NCBI GenBank assembly: GCA_002408385.1
Contig: DHSB01000099.1
Location: 34,385-98,384 of the forward strand
DNA from: Myxococcales bacterium UBA5297
GTDB taxonomy: Bacteria > Myxococcota > Myxococcia > Myxococcales > UBA5297
Reading direction: 5' to 3'
DNA: 64,000 nt
Shown: piece after piece, positions 18,015 through 25,071 of the stretch
Layout of the letters: every line of letters begins with the position of its first letter
Position numbering within the stretch: the stretch's first letter is position 1
Made by a program: the position numbers and the translations under genes
The notes under the pieces: model-generated
Database searches by the model: none
Told to the model about the DNA's origin: nothing
The model's input: only the letters and a program-made list of their open reading frames with translations

Positions 18015-20603
18015 CTAGGCGCGGCCGAGCGTGTCGAGCCGCTCGCGCAGCAGGGCGAGCGCGTCGAGGTTCGCCTTGATTCCGGCATTGTCGCGGGTGC
18101 TCTGCTCGAAGCGATCGGTCGCCCCGTTCGCCAGAGGTTTTCCGCTACCGCGCGCGGCGATTTGCCGGAGCTCTTCGAGCAGTTCCCCGGCGTCTCCACG
18201 GGGCGCGATGGCCACCAACTCGGAAGTCAGAAATAGCCTGAAGAGCGTCCTCCTCGATGGGCCCTTCGACTGCCCGACGAGCTCGACGGTCTTCTCGCTT
18301 GGCCGCCTCTGGCCCACCTTCACCCCCGGCAGTCGGAGCAGCGCGAGCAGCGCATCCTCGAGCCGCGGGTCGTCGTAGCCCAAGTCTCTGATCCGGTCCT
18401 CGCCCGTCGAGCAGAAGAGGAGGGTTTCCGGCGCGATTCTCACGGGCGGCTTGGCGGGGAGTTTGGCAATCCAGTGCTTGCGGTCCTCGCCCATCGAGCA
18501 GAAGCGGAGGGTCTCCGGCGCGAGTTTCCCCGGCGGCTTGGCAGGGAGTTTGGCAATCCAGTGCTTGCGGTCCCTGCCCATCGAGCAGAAGCGGAGGGTC
18601 TCCTGCGCGAGTTTCTCCGGCGGCTTGGCAGGGAGACTGGCGATCCAGTCCTCGAAGGCCGAGGCAATGGCCTTCGTCCGCTTCTGATACATCGCCTGGA
18701 AGTTGCTCAGGCGCTGCTTGGGATCCTTCTCGGCGAGGACGGCCTCATAGAGCGTGATGAACTCGTCGGACAGGAGGTGCGCCCGTTTGTTCTCGTCGGT
18801 CTCGCGCCTCAGGTCGGCGGGGTTGTCGCTGAGACCGCTTGAGCGATTGAGCGGGCGGGAGATGTAGGTGAGGTTGCCGACCGAGTTGATTTCGTGGCTG
18901 CCGACGCGCGAGCCGCTCAGCCCAAAGAGCGGTTTCAGCAGCGAGTAGGGAACGAGGTGCTGCTTCTCGGGCTCGCAGCTCTCGTCGATCAGCGCCTCCG
19001 CCGCGTCCTCTCCCGAGGTCTCTCTCGCCCGGTTGTAGCTGGGAAGCTTGGCTAGCTCCGCAAGCACGCGCTCTTTGACCGGCGCTTTGGCCCCGTCGCG
19101 CTCGCCCTCGACAGGCACCTGGTTTTCGTAGCTGAGGTCTCGAGCCTGTTCCTTCCGCTCGAGCCAATAGAGAAGCAGAGCTCCGCGGTGTTGCAGCGAC
19201 ATCGACCGCTCGAAGAGCTCGTTAAGCTTGTCGGTGTCCAGCTTCAGCGCCTCGATGGCGGTCAGGCACGCCTCGAAGGTGTGGGAGTTGCGAATGGAGT
19301 TGCACAACTTCATCAGCTCGCGGCCGTTCGGCTCGGCGAGGTAGAGCCGCAAGGTGAATCTCGCGAGCACGTCCCAGTACCGCTCGTGCTTCATGAGGGC
19401 CGGGTACTTGAGCAGCAGTTGGAAGAGCGGCGTGAGCGAGAAGGCGTCCGGGCAGAAGCGAAGGTCGTCGCAGTGGAGGCGCTCGGCGAGAATCGTGTGC
19501 CGCACGAACGTGAGGACCTCCTTCGTCCAGCTCCACAGCTTCGCCGTCTCTTCGGGGTGTTCCCTGAGCTCGTCCTGAACTCGGGGGACGTCGAGGAGGG
19601 AGAACGAGAGCGAGCTGGCGCCGGGGCTGTAGTTGAAGTGGTGGGAGCAGGCCTGCACGAAGACGCGGATGAACAGCTTGAAGCCGAAGTGCTTCTCCTT
19701 CTGGCGCTGCAAGTGGTCGTCCCGCGATTGCCCGGCGTTCTGCTCGCTGGGATGAACGGCCTCGAAGATTTCCTTGATGCGCTCGGTCGAGCCCGGATGG
19801 ATCGAGACCAACGTGGCAAGTGCTTTCTCCTCGGCCTCGACCCGCCGCCCGGCGCTGTTGATTCGGTTGTAGAGCCGCACGACTTCGTCGACGTCGTATC
19901 GGCCTGCCTTCTCCTCGAGCACTTCGAGGCCGAGAGGCCGGTTCGCCATCTGCGCGACTTCCTTCACAACCCTCTCTTTCACTGTGCGGAGGACGGCCTC
20001 GCGCGCGAGATCATCGGCGCGGTCACCGGTGAGGCGCAGCCGCTCGCGGACGTAGGTTTCGGTATCGGGAGTCCAGCACTCGCGCAGCCGGCGCAGCGGC
20101 ACCAGGTTGTGCCGGAAGCGCGCCTTGGCCGCGGCCGGGTCGCGGACCTTCATGAACATCGGCTGTCCGCGGAGCTCGGGCGAGAGGTAGGGCGCGAGCT
20201 CCCTGATCCGCGCGAGGTTCAGGCACCAGACCCTTTGCGTGCCATCGGCCTGCTCGCCGTGAGCAGCTTCACCCTCGGCGCCGACCTCGGGCTCCTCGGC
20301 CTCGCTCGGTGCTTCGTCATCGAAGAGCACGCTGCGTAGCGTGCGCAGCCGCTGCTGGCCGTCGACGACGAAGTACTTGGGCTCGCCCTGGGTCCACGGC
20401 AGCTTGATGCCATGGCTCGTAGCGCTCTCTGGCTGCCAAAGAATGACGGTCCCCAGCGGTGTGTCGAGGTAGAGCGACTCCAGCAGCAGCGCCGTCGACT
20501 CGCTGCTCCAGACCAGCCCGCGCTGGAAGTGCGGGATGCCGACGCACTCGAGGAGGCACAACTCGCGGACCGTGATTCTCTTCTTCGCAAGCGCGCTTTC
20601 CAT
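18015..20603 (-). CDS. GmrSD-type (DUF262-DUF1524) restriction protein
   Basis: An 862-residue fusion of the two GmrSD modules. The N-terminal DUF262 domain has IPHFQR (23-28), TPLGTVILW and the nucleotide-site motif D81-GQQR-85. The C-terminal DUF1524 HNH-type nuclease domain has KQHLVPYSLL (His about 548) and INSVGNLTYISRPLN (about 570-585). GmrSD-like enzymes are type IV restriction systems that use NTPs to cut modified phage DNA. An unusual insert at about residues 649-728 is made of three 29-residue repeats (LPAKPP-KLA-ETLRFCSMG-DRKHWIA) from an 87-bp DNA repeat, followed by a helical tail. Codon usage is slightly less biased than in flanking genes, in keeping with an acquired defence gene. 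Confidence 0.88.
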   Translation of the reverse strand: MESALAKKRITVRELCLLECVGIPHFQRGLVWSSESTALLLESLYLDTPLGTVILWQPESATSHGIKLPWTQGEPKYFVVDGQQRLRTLRSVLFDDEAPSEAEEPEVGAEGEAAHGEQADGTQRVWCLNLARIRELAPYLSPELRGQPMFMKVRDPAAAKARFRHNLVPLRRLRECWTPDTETYVRERLRLTGDRADDLAREAVLRTVKERVVKEVAQMANRPLGLEVLEEKAGRYDVDEVVRLYNRINSAGRRVEAEEKALATLVSIHPGSTERIKEIFEAVHPSEQNAGQSRDDHLQRQKEKHFGFKLFIRVFVQACSHHFNYSPGASSLSFSLLDVPRVQDELREHPEETAKLWSWTKEVLTFVRHTILAERLHCDDLRFCPDAFSLTPLFQLLLKYPALMKHERYWDVLARFTLRLYLAEPNGRELMKLCNSIRNSHTFEACLTAIEALKLDTDKLNELFERSMSLQHRGALLLYWLERKEQARDLSYENQVPVEGERDGAKAPVKERVLAELAKLPSYNRARETSGEDAAEALIDESCEPEKQHLVPYSLLKPLFGLSGSRVGSHEINSVGNLTYISRPLNRSSGLSDNPADLRRETDENKRAHLLSDEFITLYEAVLAEKDPKQRLSNFQAMYQKRTKAIASAFEDWIASLPAKPPEKLAQETLRFCSMGRDRKHWIAKLPAKPPGKLAPETLRFCSMGEDRKHWIAKLPAKPPVRIAPETLLFCSTGEDRIRDLGYDDPRLEDALLALLRLPGVKVGQRRPSEKTVELVGQSKGPSRRTLFRLFLTSELVAIAPRGDAGELLEELRQIAARGSGKPLANGATDRFEQSTRDNAGIKANLDALALLRERLDTLGRA
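18419..18655. repeat. 87-bp tandem repeat inside the restriction gene
   Basis: Near-identical units start at 18419, 18506 and 18593 (period 87 bp, the third partial), beginning GGAGGGTCTCC on the plus strand. They translate on the minus strand to 29-residue repeats. High nucleotide identity between units indicates recent duplication and likely copy-number variation. Confidence 0.88.
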
Positions 20604-20983
20604 GAAGGCCCTTTATCTGATGCCGGGGGATTGGTGCAGGCTCGTCGAGGCGAAGCGGCTCAGTCAATTCACGCGTGGACGACTCGAGCGCGGGCGGACA
20701 ATCCCGCTTCTGCGACCAGCCCGTGCGGCAGAGTCCGGTACGGTGAGAGTCCAGGAGCTGAGGGGTCCGCGGACGGCCATCCCCGCCCGGCGGCGCGGCG
20801 CGTCGGCGACGGCGGAATCGAGAGCCTGCTTGAGCGCCTTGCCGTGCGCGGACCGGCTCAGGTGCCCATCGCGAAGCTGCTCGTGCGGCCCCTCGCCGCG
20901 ACGCCTCCTCGGACCGACGAGGCGTCTACCGGCCATGTGCAAGCGAACGCGGGTCGCGGAGCCAAGAGACCTGGAGGCAGCCG
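20604..20983. other. Intergenic region upstream of the restriction gene
   Basis: About 380 nt with lower GC bias and no ORF of coding character. It should contain the promoter of the GmrSD-type gene. A stretch near 20725-20770 (GTGCGGCAGAGTCCGG, GGTGAGAGTCC) looks structured, but no RNA family was recognised. Confidence 0.4.
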
Positions 20984-21757
20984 CTACGCAGCAAGCTGTC
21001 GCAACCTCGGCGCGACCGACGCCGGGTCCTCTTCGACGCTCGGCACGGGCACGAGGTAGCTGTTCATCAGCCGGGCGCGGGTCCTGTCCGGCAGCTTGTT
21101 GATGTCGCGCGGGAGGGCGATCCAGTGGTGTGGCTCGCGAAGGCGAGGCTCGAGGAAGAGCTGGTTGCCCACTGCGCGCTCGGCCTCGACCGGCGACGGC
21201 ACGACCGAGATGGCCAGCGCGATCCTGCCCGGACGGACCATGGCGTCGATGCGGTAGTCCCCTTGAGGATCCGACTCGCGATCGGTGTAGTCGAGCTCGC
21301 ACGCCTCTTTGAAGGCGCTCTCGAGGACCCCGCGAACCGCCTCTCGAAAGCGGCGCTCGCCGACGCGCTGACGAGCCGATGCCTCGACCACCGCCTCTGC
21401 TGCCGCTTCGATCTGCGCGAGGCCGATGGCGCCCGCGGTTATCTCCGACCGCGGCATCTGCGCGACGAATTCGCCGTCCTGGAACCGAAACCCGTGCCTT
21501 TCGCCAAGCTTGGTGAGCGCGGCCTCCACGTCTCGAGTGATCTTTCGCGTGTAGCTCAGGCGCATCGCCGTGTGGCCGAGGTCGGTCATGGTCACTTCGC
21601 CCGAACCGAGCTCACGCAGGTAGATCTGGGCCGCGTCGCCATCGGCGAGGAACGCGGGGATTTCTACCTGGTAGAGGCGCTGTGGCCGCCTGGCGCGCAC
21701 GCGAGCGAGCCGGCCAAAGCTCTTGGTGATCGTTGAGGTGAGTGACTCGGTATCCAT
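20984..21757 (-). CDS. DUF1828/DUF1829-like hypothetical protein
   Basis: A 257-residue soluble protein starting MDTESLTSTITKSFGRL. The N-terminal 110 residues resemble DUF1828 (EIPAFLADGDAAQIYLRELGSGEVTMTDLGHTAMRLSYTR). The rest contains LDYTDRESDPQGDYRIDAMVRPGRIALAIS, resembling the DUF1829 C-terminal part, which has been considered nuclease-like. Such proteins are frequent in phage-defence and mobile regions, which fits the restriction gene 380 nt downstream on the same strand. Function unknown; involvement in defence is inferred from place only. Confidence 0.65.
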   Translation of the reverse strand: MDTESLTSTITKSFGRLARVRARRPQRLYQVEIPAFLADGDAAQIYLRELGSGEVTMTDLGHTAMRLSYTRKITRDVEAALTKLGERHGFRFQDGEFVAQMPRSEITAGAIGLAQIEAAAEAVVEASARQRVGERRFREAVRGVLESAFKEACELDYTDRESDPQGDYRIDAMVRPGRIALAISVVPSPVEAERAVGNQLFLEPRLREPHHWIALPRDINKLPDRTRARLMNSYLVPVPSVEEDPASVAPRLRQLAA

Positions 21758-22088
21758 GCTGATTCAGCGTAGTGCTGAGCCTCGCGATGAATTTGTCCAT
21801 CTCCGGCGAGGACGCGACGCTGCTCTTCTCGCAGAACAAGGTCCAAGCCTTCTTTAGACTGGGGGTTTTTGTGGAGCCTCGGCACGGTGGTCAGCGACAC
21901 CTCGGGGTTGCGCGGAGCCTGGATGCGGGTGACCGAGTCGGCGTCCATCGAGATCTCACGAATCCGGGCCCAGCACCCTGGGCCTTAGAGGATCGTCTTC
22001 ATATCCGGTGAGCCAGCTCTCGGGCGTATTCGCCGCCGGCGCGGCTTCTTCGGGGTTTCAAGGCGTCGCCAAGCGCCACCCTGCGCGG
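21758..22088. other. Gap with possible small ORF remnant
   Basis: About 330 nt upstream of the DUF1828-like gene. On the minus strand, ATG 21948 opens a frame reading MDADSVTRIQAPRNPEVS and TTVPRLHKNPQS that runs out of frame into the next gene. The local sequence is less GC-biased. It could be the start of a degraded regulator or toxin-antitoxin gene. Evidence is weak. Confidence 0.3.
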
Positions 22089-22478
22089 ACTCATCGAGTG
22101 AAGGGTCGTCGCCCAACCCGCTCCCTGCCACTCGACGAGTCGCGAGGTCGTTCCCAACCCGCCATCCGGCCACTCAACGAGTCGACCGGCGGTGCCCAAC
22201 CCGCCGTTTCGGCACTCGATGAGTCAAGATTCGGCGCCCGCGCGGCCTCTTCGCCACTCGATGAGTGAAAGATCGTCGCCTTCAGGACGCTTTCGGCACT
22301 CGATGAGTCAAGGATCGTCGCCTGTGCGACGTTTCCGCCACTCGATGAGTCGAGAAACGGCGGCTACCCCCCCTTCTCGCCACTCGATGAGTCGAAGGGC
22401 GGCGCCCGCCGCGCGGCCTCGCGACTCGATGAGTGGAAGGTCGACGCCCACCCCGCCTACCCGCCACTCGATGAGTGA
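22089..22478. repeat. Ten-copy 42-bp tandem array with dyad core
   Basis: Cores ACTC-GAT-GAGT recur with starts at 22089, 22130, 22172, 22214, 22256, 22298, 22340, 22382, 22424 and 22466. Spacing is exactly 42 bp, except 41 for the first interval. The core (consensus CCACTCGATGAGTC) is an imperfect dyad, perfect as CACTC-GAT-GAGTG in two or three units. The other ~28 bases are variable but GC-rich and partly alike (GTCG then CGCCC). The first copy carries the complementary centre (ACTCATCGAGT). The array sits 65 nt beyond the stop of the minus-strand HTH gene. It is not CRISPR-like in unit size. It may be a phased protein-binding array (42 bp is four helical turns). Confidence 0.92.
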
Positions 22479-22542
22479 AAGGCCCCCCCTCGGCAACGGA
22501 GCCTTCGACCGGCTCGACGATCCGCGGCATCGGCCCGGAAGG

Positions 22543-23232
22543 CTACGACGAAGCGGCGAGTCCGCCCGATGCGCGCAGCAGCGCGAAGTCCTGCACCACC
22601 TGCCAGGCCGTGGCGAAGGAGGAGCCTGCGCGGCGCGCGACCTCGGCGACGCTCAAGTCGGGCGCGCTCTCGAGGACGGTCCATACGTCGGCGCGCCACG
22701 TCGGCCCCATGCGAACTCGGTTGCGGTAACCCGCGTGCTGGCGAACGAGCGCCTCGGGGGAGAGCACGTCGGCGGCGCGGTCGCGGAGCGTGCCGGACGG
22801 CACCCGAAGGGCCGACCCCGCGAAGCGTTCGTCTTCGCCGCGCCGGGCGATCTGGAACTCGGTGCCGACGGGGAGCAGGTCGAGCGTTCGCCCCCGGTAC
22901 AGCTTCGTCAGCCGCGCGAAGCGGCGATCCTTCCGGAGCCAGTGGGCGACGGCGGCCCAATACGCCCGGACCCGCGCGGACGGATGCTCCGAGACACAGC
23001 GGACGAGGCGGTCGGCGTTGAGGTGCGTGGAGTGGACGCCGAGCCAGGTCGTGAGGACCGAGAGCACGCGCAGGTCGCCGTCGTCCATCCCGAGCGACGA
23101 GGCATGGAGGAGCGTCTCCTCGATGGGCGCGTCCGGATTCGGCTCCGCCGCGAAGCTCATCCCGACGCCGACCATGTCGCGCGTGAAGGTGTCCGGGCGG
23201 TCGCCCAGCGCCGACGGCCGTCTATACGTCAT
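22543..23232 (-). CDS. HTH-containing partner of nucleotidyltransferase
   Basis: A 229-residue soluble protein starting MTYRRPSALGDRPDTFTRDM; its ATG overlaps the nucleotidyltransferase stop by 11 nt. The C-terminal 60 residues look like a winged-helix/HTH (DLSVAEVARRAGSSFATAWQVVQDFALL). The middle contains LTTWLGVHSTHLNADRLVRCV and KLYRGRTLDLLPVGTEFQIARRG. Coupling to a DUF6036/AbiEii-like nucleotidyltransferase suggests the antitoxin/regulator half of a toxin-antitoxin-like pair. The family itself is not named with certainty. Confidence 0.7.
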   Translation of the reverse strand: MTYRRPSALGDRPDTFTRDMVGVGMSFAAEPNPDAPIEETLLHASSLGMDDGDLRVLSVLTTWLGVHSTHLNADRLVRCVSEHPSARVRAYWAAVAHWLRKDRRFARLTKLYRGRTLDLLPVGTEFQIARRGEDERFAGSALRVPSGTLRDRAADVLSPEALVRQHAGYRNRVRMGPTWRADVWTVLESAPDLSVAEVARRAGSSFATAWQVVQDFALLRASGGLAASS

Positions 23233-23758
23233 GGCCAAGCCTCCTTCGAAGGTCATCCAACGTGGCGTGGACATGGTCCGGCCACATCGGGTTGGCGTCC
23301 TGAATGGCGAGCCACGGCTCCGATTGCTGCAGCTCCTCCGCGGTAGGCGCCAGGGCGATGCAGTCGGCGAGGTCGGTGCCGCGATCGCACAGCGCGAGCT
23401 TGGTCTTGAGAAGATCCGCGCGTCCGAGCACGGACAGCCGCAGCGCGGCGCCCTCGAAAGCCAGGCGAACGCGAAGGCTCCAGCCCTCGGGCAGCACTTC
23501 AGCAAGCTGCGTCGGACCGTTGTTCAGCCAGTCGTCGGCGAGCTCGACGCCTTGCGCGCGCAGGTGGGCCGCGAACTCTCGAGCGGCGAGAGCGATCTCC
23601 TCGGGCAACTCAGGTTGCAGGATATCGACGTCCCGCGTCTGCCGATCGGTTACGCCCAGGAGCGCAAGCGCGGAGCCGCCGACCACGATCGCCTCGAGCC
23701 GAAGCGAGCGCGCCGCCAGCCAAGCGTCGAAGGCTTCGATGGTAGGACGGGGGAGCAT
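23222..23758 (-). CDS. DUF6036-like nucleotidyltransferase (toxin-like)
   Basis: A 178-residue protein with the nucleotidyltransferase signature VVGGSALALLGVTDRQTRDVDIL (GG...DVD), as in the AbiEii/MenT-like minimal nucleotidyltransferases annotated DUF6036. Such proteins modify tRNA or other targets and act as toxins in type IV-like systems. Together with the overlapping HTH gene downstream it makes a two-gene module. An 8-bp inverted repeat lies 16 nt upstream of the start (23774-23792), a good place for autoregulation. Toxin activity is inferred. Confidence 0.75.
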   Translation of the reverse strand: MLPRPTIEAFDAWLAARSLRLEAIVVGGSALALLGVTDRQTRDVDILQPELPEEIALAAREFAAHLRAQGVELADDWLNNGPTQLAEVLPEGWSLRVRLAFEGAALRLSVLGRADLLKTKLALCDRGTDLADCIALAPTAEELQQSEPWLAIQDANPMWPDHVHATLDDLRRRLGHDV

Positions 23759-23773
23759 GTGGATGGTCCGCTG

Positions 23774-23792
23774 GTATCGGTTTTACCGATAC
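23774..23792. promoter_or_regulatory. Inverted-repeat operator candidate
   Basis: GTATCGGT-TTT-ACCGATAC is a perfect 8-bp inverted repeat just upstream of the nucleotidyltransferase start (23758) in an AT-richer patch. It could be an operator for the HTH partner. Confidence 0.6.
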
Positions 23793-23907
23793 GACTCGAT
23801 CTTACGTCCCGTCTGCACTCGGTCAAGCCCGGCTTCGGTATGCGGCCCAAGGACGCTCTGCCTCTTTCAGTTCGTTAAGCGCTGCCAGGCGTCTCTCTTC
23901 TTCGATA

Positions 23908-24042
23908 ACGCGTGGTCGCTACTCCGAGGACATCGATCTGTTGCAGCGCACGGCGGGGCCGATCGGCCCGCTCGTCGACGAGATCCGCGCAGCGCTCGAC
24001 CCGTGGAATGTGGCTCCGCCCACCCCCAGGGTCCCGCAACAG
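23908..24042 (+). pseudogene. AbiEii-type nucleotidyltransferase fragment
   Basis: A plus-strand frame from 23908 reads TRGRYSEDIDLLQRTAGPIG then PLVDEIRAALDPWNVAP, matching the catalytic-site region of AbiEii toxins (usual form TR.SEDIDLV...AGPIG). There is no start codon or upstream GG motif, and the frame ends at a terminator-like hairpin. Only about 45 codons survive of a gene that is normally near 250-300 codons. It is a relic of a second AbiE-like system beside the intact pair at 22543-23758. Confidence 0.7.
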
Positions 24043-24074
24043 CGCCGCCCGACCCCTGACGGAGTCGGGCGGCG
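24043..24074. terminator. Strong hairpin terminator
   Basis: CGCCGCCCGAC, a 10-nt loop, then GTCGGGCGGCG: a perfect 11-bp stem 24 nt after the stop of the minus-strand gene at 24098-24913. T-rich tails are weak on both sides, so it is terminator-like for either strand. Confidence 0.7.
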
Positions 24075-24097
24075 TCGTTCTCTCGACCGGCAGTGAC

Positions 24098-24913
24098 TCA
24101 GGCCGTCAGCGCAGCCTGCGGGGCCTTGCTCTTGGGCCGGGGAGGCTTGCGCCCGGCGGTGATCAAGGACACGAACAGCGCGTCGCCGCCCTGGTTCTTG
24201 AGCAGCCAGCGGCCCGGCTCGGCGATCTGCTCGTAGGTCGTGAACAGCAGGGTCCACGCGCGGGTGAGCAGCTCCTTTCGCTCCTTCTGCTTCGGGGTCG
24301 CGCCGACGCCGAGCTCCTCCTGGATGATCTTGGCGAGCCGGTCCGCGGTGTCCGCATCCTCGGCGACGCGGATGTAGGGGTCCTTCGAGAGCACCTCGGC
24401 ATGGCTCCGGAAGATCGCCGCGAGCTTCCCGAGGTCAGTCGAGAGGTCCGCGTAGCCGGCGCCGAGGCGAACCAGGGCGAGAAGCGCTGCGACCTCCTTG
24501 TCGTGGCCGAGGTGGTAGTCGAGGACTCTGAGCATCCGCCCGCGCATCTCCATGGCCTCCTGCGACAGCTTGGCGGGCAGCTTCGCCTCGCTCGCGAGCG
24601 CGCCTGCAGCCTGCGCCTCGTCTAGCGCGAAGATCGCCGCGCGCGCGGCCGGCTCGAGTCGATTGAGCAGGGCGATATCGAAGAAGTCGTTCGGCAGCTT
24701 GCTGAAGATGGCGCGCAGCGCGGGCTCGTTCACCTTCTTGGCGACACCGATCGCGAAGATCGCCGCGAGCAAGATGTCGGTGCGCGGGATGATGAGCATG
24801 CCCTCGGCTATCGCGGTCAGTAGCGGCAGCACCTGCTCAAAGGCGGCCTTGTTGGTCTGCGCCTCCTCGGCGCTCATCGCCGTCTCGTTGTTCGCTTCGT
24901 TCTCCGTCCCCAT
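24098..24913 (-). CDS. Helical hypothetical protein
   Basis: A 271-residue, almost wholly alpha-helical soluble protein. ATG 24913 has AGGGAGGAG just upstream. The N-terminus is acidic (MGTENEANNETAMSAEEAQTNK). Its C-terminal half (LGAGYADLSTDLGKLAAIFR, RAWTLLFTTYEQIAEPGRWLL) resembles the C-terminal half of the protein at 53854-54726 in order of motifs (DL..AA.F, WTLL, R-W), suggesting one uncharacterised family. No function recognised. It ends before a strong hairpin. Confidence 0.7.
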   Translation of the reverse strand: MGTENEANNETAMSAEEAQTNKAAFEQVLPLLTAIAEGMLIIPRTDILLAAIFAIGVAKKVNEPALRAIFSKLPNDFFDIALLNRLEPAARAAIFALDEAQAAGALASEAKLPAKLSQEAMEMRGRMLRVLDYHLGHDKEVAALLALVRLGAGYADLSTDLGKLAAIFRSHAEVLSKDPYIRVAEDADTADRLAKIIQEELGVGATPKQKERKELLTRAWTLLFTTYEQIAEPGRWLLKNQGGDALFVSLITAGRKPPRPKSKAPQAALTA

Positions 24914-25071
24914 GGGACTCCTCCCTTGAAAATGGGCAGAGGTGCCCGGGCCTCGGGCCAGAAACGCACCTCTGTCGATGGATGGTTGGTCGCTTCGCGA
25001 GGTCCCTGCGCAACTCACCCCGATGTCGCTCGCGAAACGATAGGCAGGCTATCGAGCGGCCGGGGCAAAGG
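24914..25071. other. Short intergenic region
   Basis: It holds the ribosome-binding site and presumably the promoter of the helical protein gene, and follows the stop of the P-type ATPase gene. Nothing else is seen. Confidence 0.4.

Noticed and set aside
20700-20790. Possible group II intron or riboswitch remnant
   Set aside because: Some phrases look structured, but no domain V, catalytic triad or known riboswitch core could be found.
22089-22478. CRISPR array
   Set aside because: The unit is 42 bp with only about 14 conserved bases, spacers resemble each other and are GC-rich, and no cas genes are present.
22192-22510. Plus-strand protein of 14-residue RHSMS repeats
   Set aside because: Open frame is only a result of the 42-bp period; there is no ribosome-binding site and it runs antisense through the HTH gene.
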